From assembly GCF_001613795.1 (NCBI RefSeq), contig NZ_LPVZ01000020.1:806001-870000 (forward strand): a DNA stretch of 64,000 nucleotides. Reading direction: 5' to 3'. A model generated the notes under the pieces. The model had not been told where the DNA came from. It searched no databases and was given only the letters and a program-made list of their open reading frames with translations. Origin of the DNA: Thalassospira sp. MCCC 1A01148. Its GTDB lineage: Bacteria; Pseudomonadota; Alphaproteobacteria; Rhodospirillales; Thalassospiraceae. The first letter of the stretch is position 1. Each line of letters opens with the position of its first letter. The position numbers and the translations under genes are program-made. Shown in pieces: positions 55,592 to 64,000 of the stretch.

Positions 55592-55731
55592 CCGCATGAG
55601 ACGTCCGGCTTGGTGAATCTTATCATCTTTATGACCCGATTCGCTTTGCCCGATGACTTGTCATTTCGCGATCTTGTAAGGGCCAAAAGGCAACCCCATC
55701 TGCAATATGTCCTTGAAAAGTATCGGTTCCA

Positions 55732-56955
55732 ATGCACCAGATCTTGTTTGTAGATGACGATGCCAACATCCTGAACGGATTGCGCCGACGCTTGCGCGGC
55801 GCGCGGCCACAATGGAACCTGCATTTTGCCAATAGCGGGGCAGAAGCACTTGAGCTTGCTGAAAAACAGGATTTCGATGTGATCGTATCGGACATCCAGA
55901 TGCCGGGCATGGATGGCGTTACCTTGCTTGAAACCATGCAGAAAACCCAACCCGATGCTGTACGCATCATTCTGACCGGTCATGCCGACAATGCATCCTA
56001 TCTGCGCACCATCGGTCCGGCGCACCAGTTCCTGAGCAAGCCTTGCGATAACGAAACCCTGATCGAAAGCATTGAAAACGCCCTTGGCCTGCGCCAGTTG
56101 TTGCGCAGTCCGGAACTTAGAACCCTTGTGGCGGACTCCAAAAGCCTGGCATCCCCGCCAGACACCTATATGCGCCTCGAAACAGCCTTTGCCGATCCCA
56201 ATTACTCGCTTGATACCATCAGTAAAATTGTCGAGTCCGACATTGCGTTAACGACCGAAGTCCTGAAGCTGACCAATTCGTCCTATTTTGCGGTCACCCA
56301 GAATGTGTCCTCCGTTGGCCATGCGGTTCGCATGCTGGGCATGGAAACGCTTAAGGCGCTTGCACTGTTTGTCGGGCTGTATCGCGGGTTTGACGGCCCG
56401 GCCAGTCAGGCGGCCAACCTTAAGCGACTGTGCCATCGGTCTCAGCAAATCGGGGTTACCGCCGCGCTGATTGCAGAATATGAACGTCTCCCGCGTGAGA
56501 TTTGTCATGCTGTACCGTCAATCGGGATGCTCAGCCATATCGGGACGCTTATCCTTTACACCAACCGGTCGGACGAAATGCAGGCGGTTGTCGAACGGGT
56601 GGAAAAAGAAGGCATTTCCATCGATCGGGCTGAAAACGAACAGTTTGGGGCAGGACACGCCGAGATCGGGGCCTATTTGCTTGGATTGTGGGGGTTCCCT
56701 GCCCCGGTCATTCAGGCGGTTGCCTATCACCACCGCCCGATGGACCTTCCACATCAGGAAATGACGGCGCTGACCGCCATATATGTTGCGCAGCACCTGA
56801 CCCGCGAAGTCGCCGACCGTGACGCGGGCGTAAGCATCGAAAGCAGCATTGATATGGACTATCTCGCACGGATCGGAAAGCATGGCCGTCTGGAGGAATG
56901 GGCCAATATTGCTGCAATTGTTTCCGAGAAATACCGCGAACTTACCGATAGCTGA
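55732..56955 (+). CDS. Response regulator with HDOD output domain (copy 1)
   Basis: 407 residues. Receiver domain at 1-120: ILFVDDD, phospho-acceptor D54 in VIVSDIQMPGMDG, K103 in FLSKPCD. HDOD domain at about 140-345: IVESDIALTTEVLKLTNSSYF, GHAVRMLGMETLKALALFVG, IGAYLLGLWGFPAPVIQAVAYHHRP. HDOD is HD-related but lacks the catalytic metal site and acts in signalling. The weak upstream site (AAAAG) makes translation level uncertain. First gene of a four-gene operon; the next gene is its end-to-end paralogue. Confidence 0.92.
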   Translation: MHQILFVDDDANILNGLRRRLRGARPQWNLHFANSGAEALELAEKQDFDVIVSDIQMPGMDGVTLLETMQKTQPDAVRIILTGHADNASYLRTIGPAHQFLSKPCDNETLIESIENALGLRQLLRSPELRTLVADSKSLASPPDTYMRLETAFADPNYSLDTISKIVESDIALTTEVLKLTNSSYFAVTQNVSSVGHAVRMLGMETLKALALFVGLYRGFDGPASQAANLKRLCHRSQQIGVTAALIAEYERLPREICHAVPSIGMLSHIGTLILYTNRSDEMQAVVERVEKEGISIDRAENEQFGAGHAEIGAYLLGLWGFPAPVIQAVAYHHRPMDLPHQEMTALTAIYVAQHLTREVADRDAGVSIESSIDMDYLARIGKHGRLEEWANIAAIVSEKYRELTDS

Positions 56956-57084
56956 TGGCCCCACGCACCACACCCTTTGATTCCAAGAACGACTAAAAAG
57001 TTCATTACCCTCCGCAAATGCGGACTATCAAAGACGCCCTTCTCGCCCCATGTATTGAACATGGAACACACGCATGAGATGAAA

Positions 57085-58308
57085 ATGAGCGTCATCCTGT
57101 TCGTAGACGATGACAAGAATATTCTGGATGGGTTGCGTCGAAGATTGCGATCCGTTCATCCGGAATGGCAGCTGCATTTCGCGCATGACGCGGAAAGCGC
57201 GCTGCTCAAGGCTGACGAGATCGATCCGGATGTTGTGATTTCAGACATGCGCATGCCCGGAACTGATGGCGCGGCACTTTTGACCATCATGCAGGAAAAA
57301 CACCCGCATTCCGCGCGGATCATTTTGTCCGGTTTTGCCGAAGAAGAAGCGATCCTGCGCACGGTCGGACCAGCGCATCAATATCTGGCCAAACCCTGCG
57401 ACGACAAGATGCTGATCGAAACCATCGAAAATGCACTTGATCTGCGCCATCTTCTGACCAATCCGGACTTGCGGGCCCTTGTTGGCGGGATTGACGCGCT
57501 TGCCTCGCCTCCGACGACCTATACCAACCTTGTCAAAGCACTTGAAAACCCGCTTGTCGGCAACGAGCAGCTTACGGCCATCGTTGAATCAGACATCGCA
57601 CTCACCGCAGAAATTCTAAAGCTGACCAATTCAGCCTATTTTGCGATCAGCCAGAAGATCACCACGATCTCGCAGGCCATCCGGATGATTGGCATCGACA
57701 CGCTCAAGGCGCTTGCCTTGTTTGTTGGCCTGTTTCGCAGCTTCGATGGCCCGAAATCCGCGGTCACCCAAATGATGCAGCTTTGTAAACGCAGTCAGCA
57801 GCTTGGGGTGATCGCGACCCTGATTGCCGAACAGGAAGACCTGCCCAAAGAAGTGGTCAATGTTCTGGCCGCAGTTGGCATGCTGAGCCACATTGGCAGC
57901 CTTATCCTGTATGCCTATCGCGCCGATGAAATGGCCGACGTTGTCAAACGGGTCGAAACCGAAGACGTTCCGATTTATGTCGCCGAGCGCGATCAGTTCG
58001 GTGCTGCTCATCCGGAAATCGGTGCCTATCTTCTTGGATTGTGGGGATTTCCCAGTGCCATGGTGCAAACTGTTGCCTATCACCATCGCCCCCAAAAGAC
58101 CCCGCATGCCGAAATGAACGCACTCACGGCGATCTATGTTGCGCAGCATCTGGCACGTGAAATTGCCATCGAGCAACGCACCGGGACTGCGCCGGAAAGC
58201 CGCATTGATCTTGAATATCTGGATCAATTGGGCAAACGCCATCGACTGCTTGTATGGCTCGAAACCGCCCGCTTGGTGGAACAGAAATACCGCGAGATTG
58301 ATGCGTAA
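57085..58308 (+). CDS. Response regulator with HDOD output domain (copy 2)
   Basis: Same layout as copy 1. With the ATG at 57085 it has exactly the same length (407 residues), and D54 aligns (VISDMRMPGTDG), which is why I chose this start over ATGs at 57061 and 57079. The HDOD domain keeps IVESDIALTAEILKLTNSAYF and IGAYLLGLWGFPSAMVQTVAYHHRP. Tandem duplication with copy 1, 129 bp apart. Linked to the third regulator by only 12 nt. Confidence 0.9.
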   Translation: MSVILFVDDDKNILDGLRRRLRSVHPEWQLHFAHDAESALLKADEIDPDVVISDMRMPGTDGAALLTIMQEKHPHSARIILSGFAEEEAILRTVGPAHQYLAKPCDDKMLIETIENALDLRHLLTNPDLRALVGGIDALASPPTTYTNLVKALENPLVGNEQLTAIVESDIALTAEILKLTNSAYFAISQKITTISQAIRMIGIDTLKALALFVGLFRSFDGPKSAVTQMMQLCKRSQQLGVIATLIAEQEDLPKEVVNVLAAVGMLSHIGSLILYAYRADEMADVVKRVETEDVPIYVAERDQFGAAHPEIGAYLLGLWGFPSAMVQTVAYHHRPQKTPHAEMNALTAIYVAQHLAREIAIEQRTGTAPESRIDLEYLDQLGKRHRLLVWLETARLVEQKYREIDA

Positions 58309-58320
58309 GGGAGACAGAGC

Positions 58321-59526
58321 ATGACACAGAATCCTCCTGTACTCTTTGTTGATGACGATGAGAACCTGTTGATGGCTCTAAAGCGTAAGCTGCGCGGCAA
58401 GTTCAATTTTGACACCGCAGTCGGCCCTTTGCAGGCGCTTGAAAAAATCAAGGCCGGTAACAAATATGCCGTCTGTGTGGCAGATATGCGCATGCCCGAC
58501 ATGGATGGCGTGCAATTATTGGGAGAGGTCGCAAAGCTCAGCCCTGACACCGTCAATATGATGCTGACGGGAAATGCCGATCAACACACCGCCGTCGAGG
58601 CAATCAATCGCGGGCATATCTTCCGGTTTTTCAACAAACCCTGCGAAGACGACGACCTGATTGCTGGCCTTAGCGCAGGTTTGCGACAGTACCAGTTGAT
58701 CACCGCTGAACGGGCCCTGATCGAACAAACCCTGGCTGGTAGTGTCAAGGTTCTGACCGAGGTTCTCGCACAGCTTAACCCGGCAATCTTTGGCAAGGCG
58801 ATGCGCGCCAAGATCTGGTGCGACACCATTGCCAAATCAATCGGCTATCCGCATCCATGGGAACTGGGATTGGCCGCCTTGCTCGCCCCGATTGGCTATG
58901 TATCGCTGCCGCCGACAATCCTTGCCCGGCTCGGAGAGGAAAAGCCACTACAACCGCTTGAACGTGATGTGGTTCGACGGACACCGGAAGTCGCCCGCCA
59001 ACTGATTTCCAATATCCCGCGTCTGGAAAGAGTCGCTGAAATTGTCTATTTGCAGAACCGGAACTTTGATGGATCGGGTTTCCCGGCCGACGGCCCGCTT
59101 GGCAATGAATTGCCGCTTGGGGCGCGCGTGCTTCGGATCTTTAACGACCTTGGCAAGATTGTTGATAGCGATCTGGTCGTCAAACAGCATTTTGACGAGT
59201 TGCGCCAAAAACCTGATCGCTATGACCCGGGGCTTCTTGACCAGATTGAGGCATTGCTCGCCAAAGAAGACCCGTCTTATGACAAGGTTGCCTACCCCAA
59301 AGGAACAGAGCACGACATCAATCTGAAGAACCTCAGGATGGGTGACTTCCTGCTAACTGATATCGAAACCCTTGAGGGGCAGGTCTTGCTCACGCATGGC
59401 AACTATGTTTCAGAGATACAGCTCCAACGGTTGCGTGTATTTCAGGAGCTCCATCAGTTCCACGAACCCATTCGCGTGCGCCGTGGCGGTCATGACCCCG
59501 AAGTGCAAATCGGCGAGGCGTCATGA
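58321..59526 (+). CDS. Response regulator with degenerate HD-GYP domain
   Basis: 401 residues. Receiver 1-125: VLFVDDD, D55 in CVADMRMPDMDG, K in FFNKPCED. The rest follows the HD-GYP plan: LGLAALLAPIGYVSLPPTIL corresponds to the HD helix (canonical ALLHDIGKIGLP), and YLQNRNFDGSGFPADGPLGNELPLGARVLRI to the HHExxDGxGYP region (quoted here only to show position). The catalytic HD pair is replaced by AP and the HH by LQ, so cyclic-di-GMP hydrolysis is very unlikely. Overlaps the histidine kinase by 4 nt (ATGA). Confidence 0.88.
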   Translation: MTQNPPVLFVDDDENLLMALKRKLRGKFNFDTAVGPLQALEKIKAGNKYAVCVADMRMPDMDGVQLLGEVAKLSPDTVNMMLTGNADQHTAVEAINRGHIFRFFNKPCEDDDLIAGLSAGLRQYQLITAERALIEQTLAGSVKVLTEVLAQLNPAIFGKAMRAKIWCDTIAKSIGYPHPWELGLAALLAPIGYVSLPPTILARLGEEKPLQPLERDVVRRTPEVARQLISNIPRLERVAEIVYLQNRNFDGSGFPADGPLGNELPLGARVLRIFNDLGKIVDSDLVVKQHFDELRQKPDRYDPGLLDQIEALLAKEDPSYDKVAYPKGTEHDINLKNLRMGDFLLTDIETLEGQVLLTHGNYVSEIQLQRLRVFQELHQFHEPIRVRRGGHDPEVQIGEAS

Positions 59527-60938
59527 CCGAAAGCCAGGACGCTATCGAGGCCCCAAAAATTCTGAGCAGCACGGACGAGGTCACATCCGGCGAGGATCTG
59601 CTTGATGCCGCGAACGAAATTGATGCGCCCGAGGAAATCCGCGCGCCTTTCATGGCGCTGTTGAAGGAACAAAAGCGCCGCAAACTGGAAGCAACCCAAC
59701 GGCTCAAGACCATTCTTGATAGTGTTGTTGAAGGCATCCTGATCATCGATGCGACCGGTATGATTCAGGACTTCAACAAGTCAGCCGGTGAAATCTTGCG
59801 CGCAACGGGTGATGAACTGCTGGGAACGTCGGTTGATGTCATGTTCATTGATCGCAAGGCAACCGTACGTCACCGGCTTCTGAACCGCTGCATCAACATC
59901 AGCAGTGGCGTTTTGAAATATGACTATACTGAAACCATGGCCCAACGCCTTGATGGCGACAGCTTTCCGATGGAAATCATCGTAAGCCCGGCCAATTTCG
60001 AATCAGAAATGAGTTATCTGTATATTTTCCGGGATATCACCCGTCGCAAAACAGCCGAAGAATCCCAGAAAAAGCTTGAGGAAGACCTGCGCGAAGCCCT
60101 TAAGCTTGAGGCGATTGGTCATCTCGCAGGCGGCATTGCCCACGAAATCAACACGCCCAGTCAGTATATCCGCGATAACCTGAAGTTCCTGAATGACAGT
60201 TATGGGTCGCTGTCACGTATCCTCGGTCTGGCATTGCAGACCTTGTGGAAAAACCGCGCCAGTTTGCCACCCAATACGTTTGAGGATTTTGTTCGACAGA
60301 TGCGCGATTCCGATCTGGAATTCCTGCTTGAGGAAATCCCGCATGCGACCCAGCAGTCCTTGGACGGGATCAATCAGGTGGCGCGCATTGTGCTGTCGAT
60401 GAAGGAATTTTCCCATCCCGGCGGGGCAGAAAAAACCACCACCGATATCAACCGTGTTCTGTCCAACGTGATTGTGATTTCGCGCAATGAATGGAAACAC
60501 AATGCCGACATCATCGAGAAGTTCGATCCTGAAATCCCGCATATTCCCTGTCACATCAACGAGATCAATCAGGTCTTCCTGAACCTGATCGTCAACGCCG
60601 CACAGGCCATTCAGGCTGCCGGGCGCAAACCGGATGAAGGCCATATCACGGTCAAGACGACGTCGCTTGATGACAGTATCCTGATTTCGATTTCTGATAA
60701 CGGCACCGGTATCGCCAAGGAAGACCGATCCAAGGTTTTCAACCCGTTCTTTACCACCAAGGAAGTCGGCAAAGGGACCGGGCAGGGTCTGTCGATCACC
60801 CATGACATCGTCACCGTCCGCCATGGCGGGCGCATCTGGTTTGAAACCGAAATGGGCAAGGGAACGACGTTCCATGTTCTGCTGCCGGGCGAAGATCGAA
60901 CCGGGCCCCAACCAGAAGAAAAGCCGGCAAAAGCCTGA
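59523..60938 (+). CDS. Cytoplasmic PAS sensor histidine kinase
   Basis: 471 residues, no membrane segment. Acidic N-terminus (1-45), coiled segment, PAS at about 62-180 (LDSVVEGILIIDATGMIQDFN), HisKA with HLAGGIAHEINTPSQYIRDN (phospho-acceptor H207), a long helical linker, and HATPase_c at about 315-455 (NLIVNAAQAIQAAG; ISDNGTGIAKED; GKGTGQGLSIT). The H-E-I-N-T-P box is of the type that phosphorylates CheY-like receivers. It overlaps the preceding regulator by ATGA and is the probable phosphodonor for all three receivers. Last gene of the operon; ynfA converges 5 nt away. Confidence 0.92.
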   Translation: MTESQDAIEAPKILSSTDEVTSGEDLLDAANEIDAPEEIRAPFMALLKEQKRRKLEATQRLKTILDSVVEGILIIDATGMIQDFNKSAGEILRATGDELLGTSVDVMFIDRKATVRHRLLNRCINISSGVLKYDYTETMAQRLDGDSFPMEIIVSPANFESEMSYLYIFRDITRRKTAEESQKKLEEDLREALKLEAIGHLAGGIAHEINTPSQYIRDNLKFLNDSYGSLSRILGLALQTLWKNRASLPPNTFEDFVRQMRDSDLEFLLEEIPHATQQSLDGINQVARIVLSMKEFSHPGGAEKTTTDINRVLSNVIVISRNEWKHNADIIEKFDPEIPHIPCHINEINQVFLNLIVNAAQAIQAAGRKPDEGHITVKTTSLDDSILISISDNGTGIAKEDRSKVFNPFFTTKEVGKGTGQGLSITHDIVTVRHGGRIWFETEMGKGTTFHVLLPGEDRTGPQPEEKPAKA

Positions 60939-60943
60939 AAGCT

Positions 60944-61264
60944 CTAACGCGGGGCAAACAGAATGATGCCCGCCCCAATCAGGCAAACCAGCAAGCCGAT
61001 AATATCCCAGCGATCAGGCATACTGCGTTCAACCACCCACATCCAGAATATTGATGCCGTGATATAAACCCCGCCATAGGCCGCATAGGCCCGCCCGGCA
61101 AAATCGGCTTCTACCCGCGTCAGAAGCCAGGCAAAGATAATAAGGGATGCGACGCCGGGCACGCCCCAAAGGATCGATTTCCCCGATCGCAACCAGGCCC
61201 AGAAGGCAAAACACCCGGCAATTTCGGCAATGGCCGCAAAGATATAGGCCGCAATGCTATGCAT
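60944..61264 (-). CDS. YnfA-family (UPF0060) inner-membrane protein
   Basis: 106 residues with four membrane helices, the YnfA/UPF0060 layout: [53 protein letters not shown] and [16 protein letters not shown]. Related in topology to small multidrug resistance (SMR) transporters; some homologues are reported as efflux proteins, but substrates are not settled. ATG 61264 with GGGAAACC; in-frame sequence further upstream runs into the asparaginase stop. 16 nt after the asparaginase gene on the same strand, so they likely share an mRNA. Confidence 0.92.
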   Translation of the reverse strand: MHSIAAYIFAAIAEIAGCFAFWAWLRSGKSILWGVPGVASLIIFAWLLTRVEADFAGRAYAAYGGVYITASIFWMWVVERSMPDRWDIIGLLVCLIGAGIILFAPR

Positions 61265-61280
61265 CGGTTTCCCGTCTTGA

Positions 61281-62291
61281 TTAGAAGGCAGGGCGCAAGT
61301 CGCCTGCATATTTGCCCGCCCAGTTGGTCAGCACCGGCGTCAGATGGTTTTTAAGCACCTCGGCGCGGGCATCGTCTATCACGCCATGTTTGCGCAAGAT
61401 CGCGCCCATCGCAACCTCTGCCCCGCGCTGGGTGCCATCATCAATCTTGAGCGCCACACCAAGCCCCTGTTCGGGGAAGGCTGCACAGTAAACACCCTCT
61501 GCCCCGACCTTGACCAGCGCGTCCTCGCCACATTCTTCCATGATGGCACTGCAGAAACGGCCCGTGCCTGCGACCATGAAGGGTGCTTTTGCACAGCCCT
61601 TGCGAATGCGCTTGATGGCATTGGCGCGCGTTTCCGACAGGCCAGCGGGATCAGCCATCCGCGCCATGGCAAGCCCCAGATCGCGCAGGCGCATACCGAT
61701 TACCGGAATACCGCACCCATCAATGCCACGCGGGGTGGATGACAGATCACAATCCCCCATTTCCTCAAGTACCTTGATCAGGCGCTGCTGAACGGGATGG
61801 GGCTCTGCAATGTAACCGGTCGGGTCATCGCCAAGATGCTGCGCGGTTGTCAGGAACCCGGCATGTTTGCCCGAACAGTTGTTATGCGCCTTGGTCAGTT
61901 TGACATGATCGGATGCCTGCTTGATCGCGGCATTCAGGCTAAGCGAATAATGCGGCGCACATTCCAGCGTTTCGACCGACAGGCCGATTTTTTCAAGCCA
62001 TGTGGCAACCGTGGTTGCATGCTCTTCCTCGCCATTATGCGACGAGCACGCCAGCGCGATGTGCTTGTCTTCAAGGCCAAAGGCATCCGCCGCACCACTT
62101 TCAATCAACGGGATCGCAAGAAGCGGCTTGATCGCGGATCGCGGATACATCAGTGCGTCAATATCGCCGCCCGCGTCGATCACGGTGCCATCCGATTTCA
62201 TCACCACATACCGGCCACGGTGAAAACTTTCGACCATCGCGCCACGGGTGGCTTCGACAAGGATCGGGTTGGCAGCAGAGGACGATGACAT
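61281..62291 (-). CDS. Asparaginase (Rhizobium etli type II family)
   Basis: 336 residues. Motifs of the ReAII-like asparaginase family: [19 protein letters not shown] near 48-66, [20 protein letters not shown] near 82-101, [12 protein letters not shown] near 136-147, and [12 protein letters not shown]. These enzymes convert L-asparagine to aspartate and ammonia and are unrelated to E. coli AnsA/AnsB. The assignment rests on motifs; the family name is firm, activity untested. Cytoplasmic. Upstream (62292-62403) is a short promoter region with the terminator of the receiver gene. Confidence 0.85.
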   Translation of the reverse strand: MSSSSAANPILVEATRGAMVESFHRGRYVVMKSDGTVIDAGGDIDALMYPRSAIKPLLAIPLIESGAADAFGLEDKHIALACSSHNGEEEHATTVATWLEKIGLSVETLECAPHYSLSLNAAIKQASDHVKLTKAHNNCSGKHAGFLTTAQHLGDDPTGYIAEPHPVQQRLIKVLEEMGDCDLSSTPRGIDGCGIPVIGMRLRDLGLAMARMADPAGLSETRANAIKRIRKGCAKAPFMVAGTGRFCSAIMEECGEDALVKVGAEGVYCAAFPEQGLGVALKIDDGTQRGAEVAMGAILRKHGVIDDARAEVLKNHLTPVLTNWAGKYAGDLRPAF

Positions 62292-62403
62292 TGCGGAGTG
62301 CTCCGGGACGTGATGGATTTGGTGGCGGACCGGGTATCAACCCAGACCATGCTATGCCCGAAATATGGGAATGATGGCAAGCAAGACCAGCGATTACACA
62401 TAG

Positions 62404-62432
62404 AAAAACGCCCTGCCGGGGCAGAGCGTTTG
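62404..62432 (-). terminator. Terminator after the lone receiver gene
   Basis: 12-bp stem with one mismatch (AAACGCCCTGCC at 62406-62417 with GGCAGAGCGTTT at 62420-62431); on the minus strand it is followed by TTTTTC. Confidence 0.65.
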
Positions 62433-62458
62433 TCATCGCAATACGCCGAATGAAGAGC

Positions 62459-62881
62459 TTAACAGGCGCTCATGGAATTGCCGAGAACCCGGTTGAGCTG
62501 CTCAAGAACCACTTTCGGGCTGGCATCCTTGCTGATGAAATCAGCGGCACCCAACGCATCCGCCTGCGCGCGGGTATCGGCGTCATAATGGGCGGAGAAA
62601 AAGAAAACCGGCACGTTTTGGCTGTTGGGGAAGCGGCGGCGAATCTCGCAAAAGGCTTCAAAGCCGCTCATACCCGGCATTTCAATATCCAGAATAATGG
62701 CGTTGGGGCACATGCCTTCAAGCTGATCGATCAGATCATCGGCACAATCAAAGCCGGCCACGTCATATCCGGCCCGGCGCAACACTGTTTCAAGGGCTGC
62801 TTTGGCGCTGGGACTGTCGTCGGCGAACGCAACCAGTCCATCAGGACAAAATTGCGGCGGCATGGCGCTGAGCGCATTCAT
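62459..62881 (-). CDS. Stand-alone response-regulator receiver protein
   Basis: 140 residues, a single receiver domain without output. N-terminal 15 residues are loosely packed; VAFADDSPSAKAAL carries the acidic pair, D65 is the phospho-acceptor in AIILDIEMPGMSGFEA, and K lies in FISKDASPKV. Could act as a phosphate carrier or bind another protein, as CheY or Spo0F do. Its kinase is not adjacent; the PAS kinase at 59523 is the nearest. Divergent from the riboswitch-mutA unit; 62882-63135 shows no gene. Confidence 0.88.
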   Translation of the reverse strand: MNALSAMPPQFCPDGLVAFADDSPSAKAALETVLRRAGYDVAGFDCADDLIDQLEGMCPNAIILDIEMPGMSGFEAFCEIRRRFPNSQNVPVFFFSAHYDADTRAQADALGAADFISKDASPKVVLEQLNRVLGNSMSAC

Positions 62882-63135
62882 GGATGGCGATACTCCGAGA
62901 TTTGGGACACGCCCAAACTGACAGATGAAAATGTCAAATTGGTTAAACCCGCCAAATTTTTGCCATGCAATGTTCTGCCTTCACCCCGATCTTCCACCCC
63001 TTGCGCGAAAGTATAAGGTGGTTATGACACCAGCATCGTGGCACAGAAATCACGGCCCGACCGATAAAACTCCAATGTTTCCGCCAACATAACGCTACGG
63101 AAACCTGATTTGTCGGGTGGCTTATCCGCCTAAAT

Positions 63136-63325
63136 AGGTATTTCCATGCCTATTTACGGAATTAGGGACAGGTGCTATAAACCGCCATGTCGCGAATGTG
63201 ACCGGAAAACATGATCGGGAATCCGGTGCGGCCCCGCCTTTTGGCGGTGTGGCCAAGCCCGGAACTGCCCCCGCAACTGTAGGTACGAAGCCGTTTTTCG
63301 CGGTTTTGCACGAGTCAGAATACCG
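63136..63325 (+). ncRNA. Cobalamin (B12) riboswitch
   Basis: Conserved B12 aptamer blocks in order: GGTGCTATAAACCG (about 63171-63184), GGGAATCCGGTG (about 63217-63228), CTGCCCCCGCAACTGTA (63265-63281) and the B12 box GAGTCAGAATACCG (63312-63325). GGTATT at 63137-63142 can pair with AATACC at 63319-63324 as closing helix P1. The expression platform is between 63326 and the mutA start at 63469. No U-tract terminator is evident there, so translational control, by covering GGGAGAAACC at the start, is the simpler guess. It precedes mutA, a B12-dependent enzyme subunit, which is unusual. Confidence 0.92.
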
Positions 63326-63468
63326 ATGGTGTTTTCTTGGCATGAATTGGGCCGGGCGGGGTGTACCGGGTACTGGGAATCCGTAGTAGAATAGAATTTG
63401 GCAACTTTCCGCGCCGCGCCCCATATGGAGTCGCATCAAGGCCGGGATGAACCAAGCCGGGAGAAACC

Positions 63469-64000
63469 ATGTCCGACCCGCTTAAGCTCGCATCCGAATT
63501 TCCATCTGCTGATTACGCAAGTTGGCGCAAGCTGGCCGAAGAGGCCCTTAAGGGTGCACCGTTCGAGAAGAAGCTTGTCACCAACACCCTTGATGGGTTT
63601 TCCGTTCAGCCGATCTATACAAATGACGATCAGGATGACGCGACCCGGCTGATCCACGAGGTTCTTAACGCCACGGTCGAGCCGCGTGAAACCGTTACCG
63701 GTTGGGACATCCGTCAGCTTCATACCCATCCCGATCCCAAAGCCACCAATGCCGCGATCCTTGAGGACCTTGAAAATGGGGCCACCTCGATCACGCTAAA
63801 ACTTGATGCCGCCGCCCGCGCCGGGCGCGAAATCAGTTCTGCCGAGGTCGGTGTTGACGGGATTGCCATTCATTGTCTGGCCGATCTTGATGCCGCACTT
63901 GAGGATGTTTACACCAACCTTGCCACCGTCGGACTTGATGGTGGTGCCGCAGGTGTTCCGACTGCGGCCCTGTTGGCCGCGCACATTGCCAATACCGATG
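63469..64000 (+). CDS. mutA: Methylmalonyl-CoA mutase small subunit (N-terminal part)
   Basis: Non-catalytic small (beta) subunit of the heterodimeric adenosylcobalamin-dependent methylmalonyl-CoA mutase, which links propionyl-CoA metabolism with succinyl-CoA. 177 codons are visible, open to the window edge: MSDPLKLASEFPSADYASW, WRKLAEEALKGAPFEKKLV (typical of mutase N-termini), then QPIYTNDD, GWDIRQLHTHPDPKATNAAI and beta/alpha segments. The full subunit has more than 600 residues, and mutB probably follows. Good ribosome site GGGAG 5-7 nt before the ATG. Downstream of the cobalamin riboswitch (143 nt gap). Confidence 0.85.
   Translation, partial: MSDPLKLASEFPSADYASWRKLAEEALKGAPFEKKLVTNTLDGFSVQPIYTNDDQDDATRLIHEVLNATVEPRETVTGWDIRQLHTHPDPKATNAAILEDLENGATSITLKLDAAARAGREISSAEVGVDGIAIHCLADLDAALEDVYTNLATVGLDGGAAGVPTAALLAAHIANTD

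Noticed and set aside
58321-59526. Active cyclic-di-GMP phosphodiesterase
   Set aside because: The HD and HH metal-binding pairs are substituted, so catalysis is not credible from the sequence.

Overview
The window looks like chromosomal DNA of a free-living, respiring alphaproteobacterium, most likely Rhodospirillales and probably Thalassospira or a close relative. This is inference from gene content (PstA and PstC with alphaproteobacterial extensions, GltD-GltB order, DUF3572, a single-chain pyruvate carboxylase, many two-component proteins) and moderate G+C. No species marker was checked. Coding density is high. I found no insertion sequence, prophage, plasmid gene or CRISPR array, so most of the window is ordinary core genome with accessory islands.

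Layout. 1-3.7 kb: minus-strand phosphate operon pstS-pstC-pstA (pstA runs off the left edge), with a Pho-box-like site before pstS and an unusual 269-bp nested inverted-repeat element between pstS and pstC. 4-12 kb: a small orphan gene, then minus-strand pyc-glcD-glcE-glcF, linking glycolate oxidation to pyruvate carboxylation. A GntR/FadR-type palindrome lies upstream. 12.4-18.5 kb: a Cache sensor kinase, a NarL-type regulator and a Crp/Fnr regulator on plus; on minus a secreted HExxH protein, a DksA/TraR zinc-finger protein and two orphans. 18.9-24.1 kb: a solute-binding protein next to a hybrid sensor kinase, then two tiny proteins sharing a C-terminal motif. 24.2-30.3 kb: glutamate synthase gltD-gltB. 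30.5-36.6 kb: uppP, an acetyltransferase, DUF3572, a membrane protein, a P-type ATPase and a SBP_bac_3-like protein. 36.6-47.4 kb: a 19-20-residue micro-ORF, tRNA-Leu(UAA), an outer-membrane barrel, bluB, two small membrane proteins, a CinA-like protein, a Nudix hydrolase, a TPR-GT41 glycosyltransferase, a lipoprotein hydrolase and secA.

47.7-64 kb: two neighbouring acidic proteins, the second with an EF-hand/RTX-associated calcium region; a parvulin-type foldase; argJ; two tandem pentapeptide-repeat paralogues; a four-gene signalling operon (two receiver-HDOD proteins, a receiver plus an apparently dead HD-GYP domain, and a PAS histidine kinase); a YnfA-family protein; an asparaginase; a lone receiver; and a cobalamin riboswitch in front of the small subunit of B12-dependent methylmalonyl-CoA mutase, cut by the right edge.

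The most distinctive items are the HDOD/HD-GYP/kinase operon, the riboswitch placed before a B12-using enzyme, the nested repeat inside the pst operon, and the paired small proteins. Functions rest on motifs read by eye; no database search was run.
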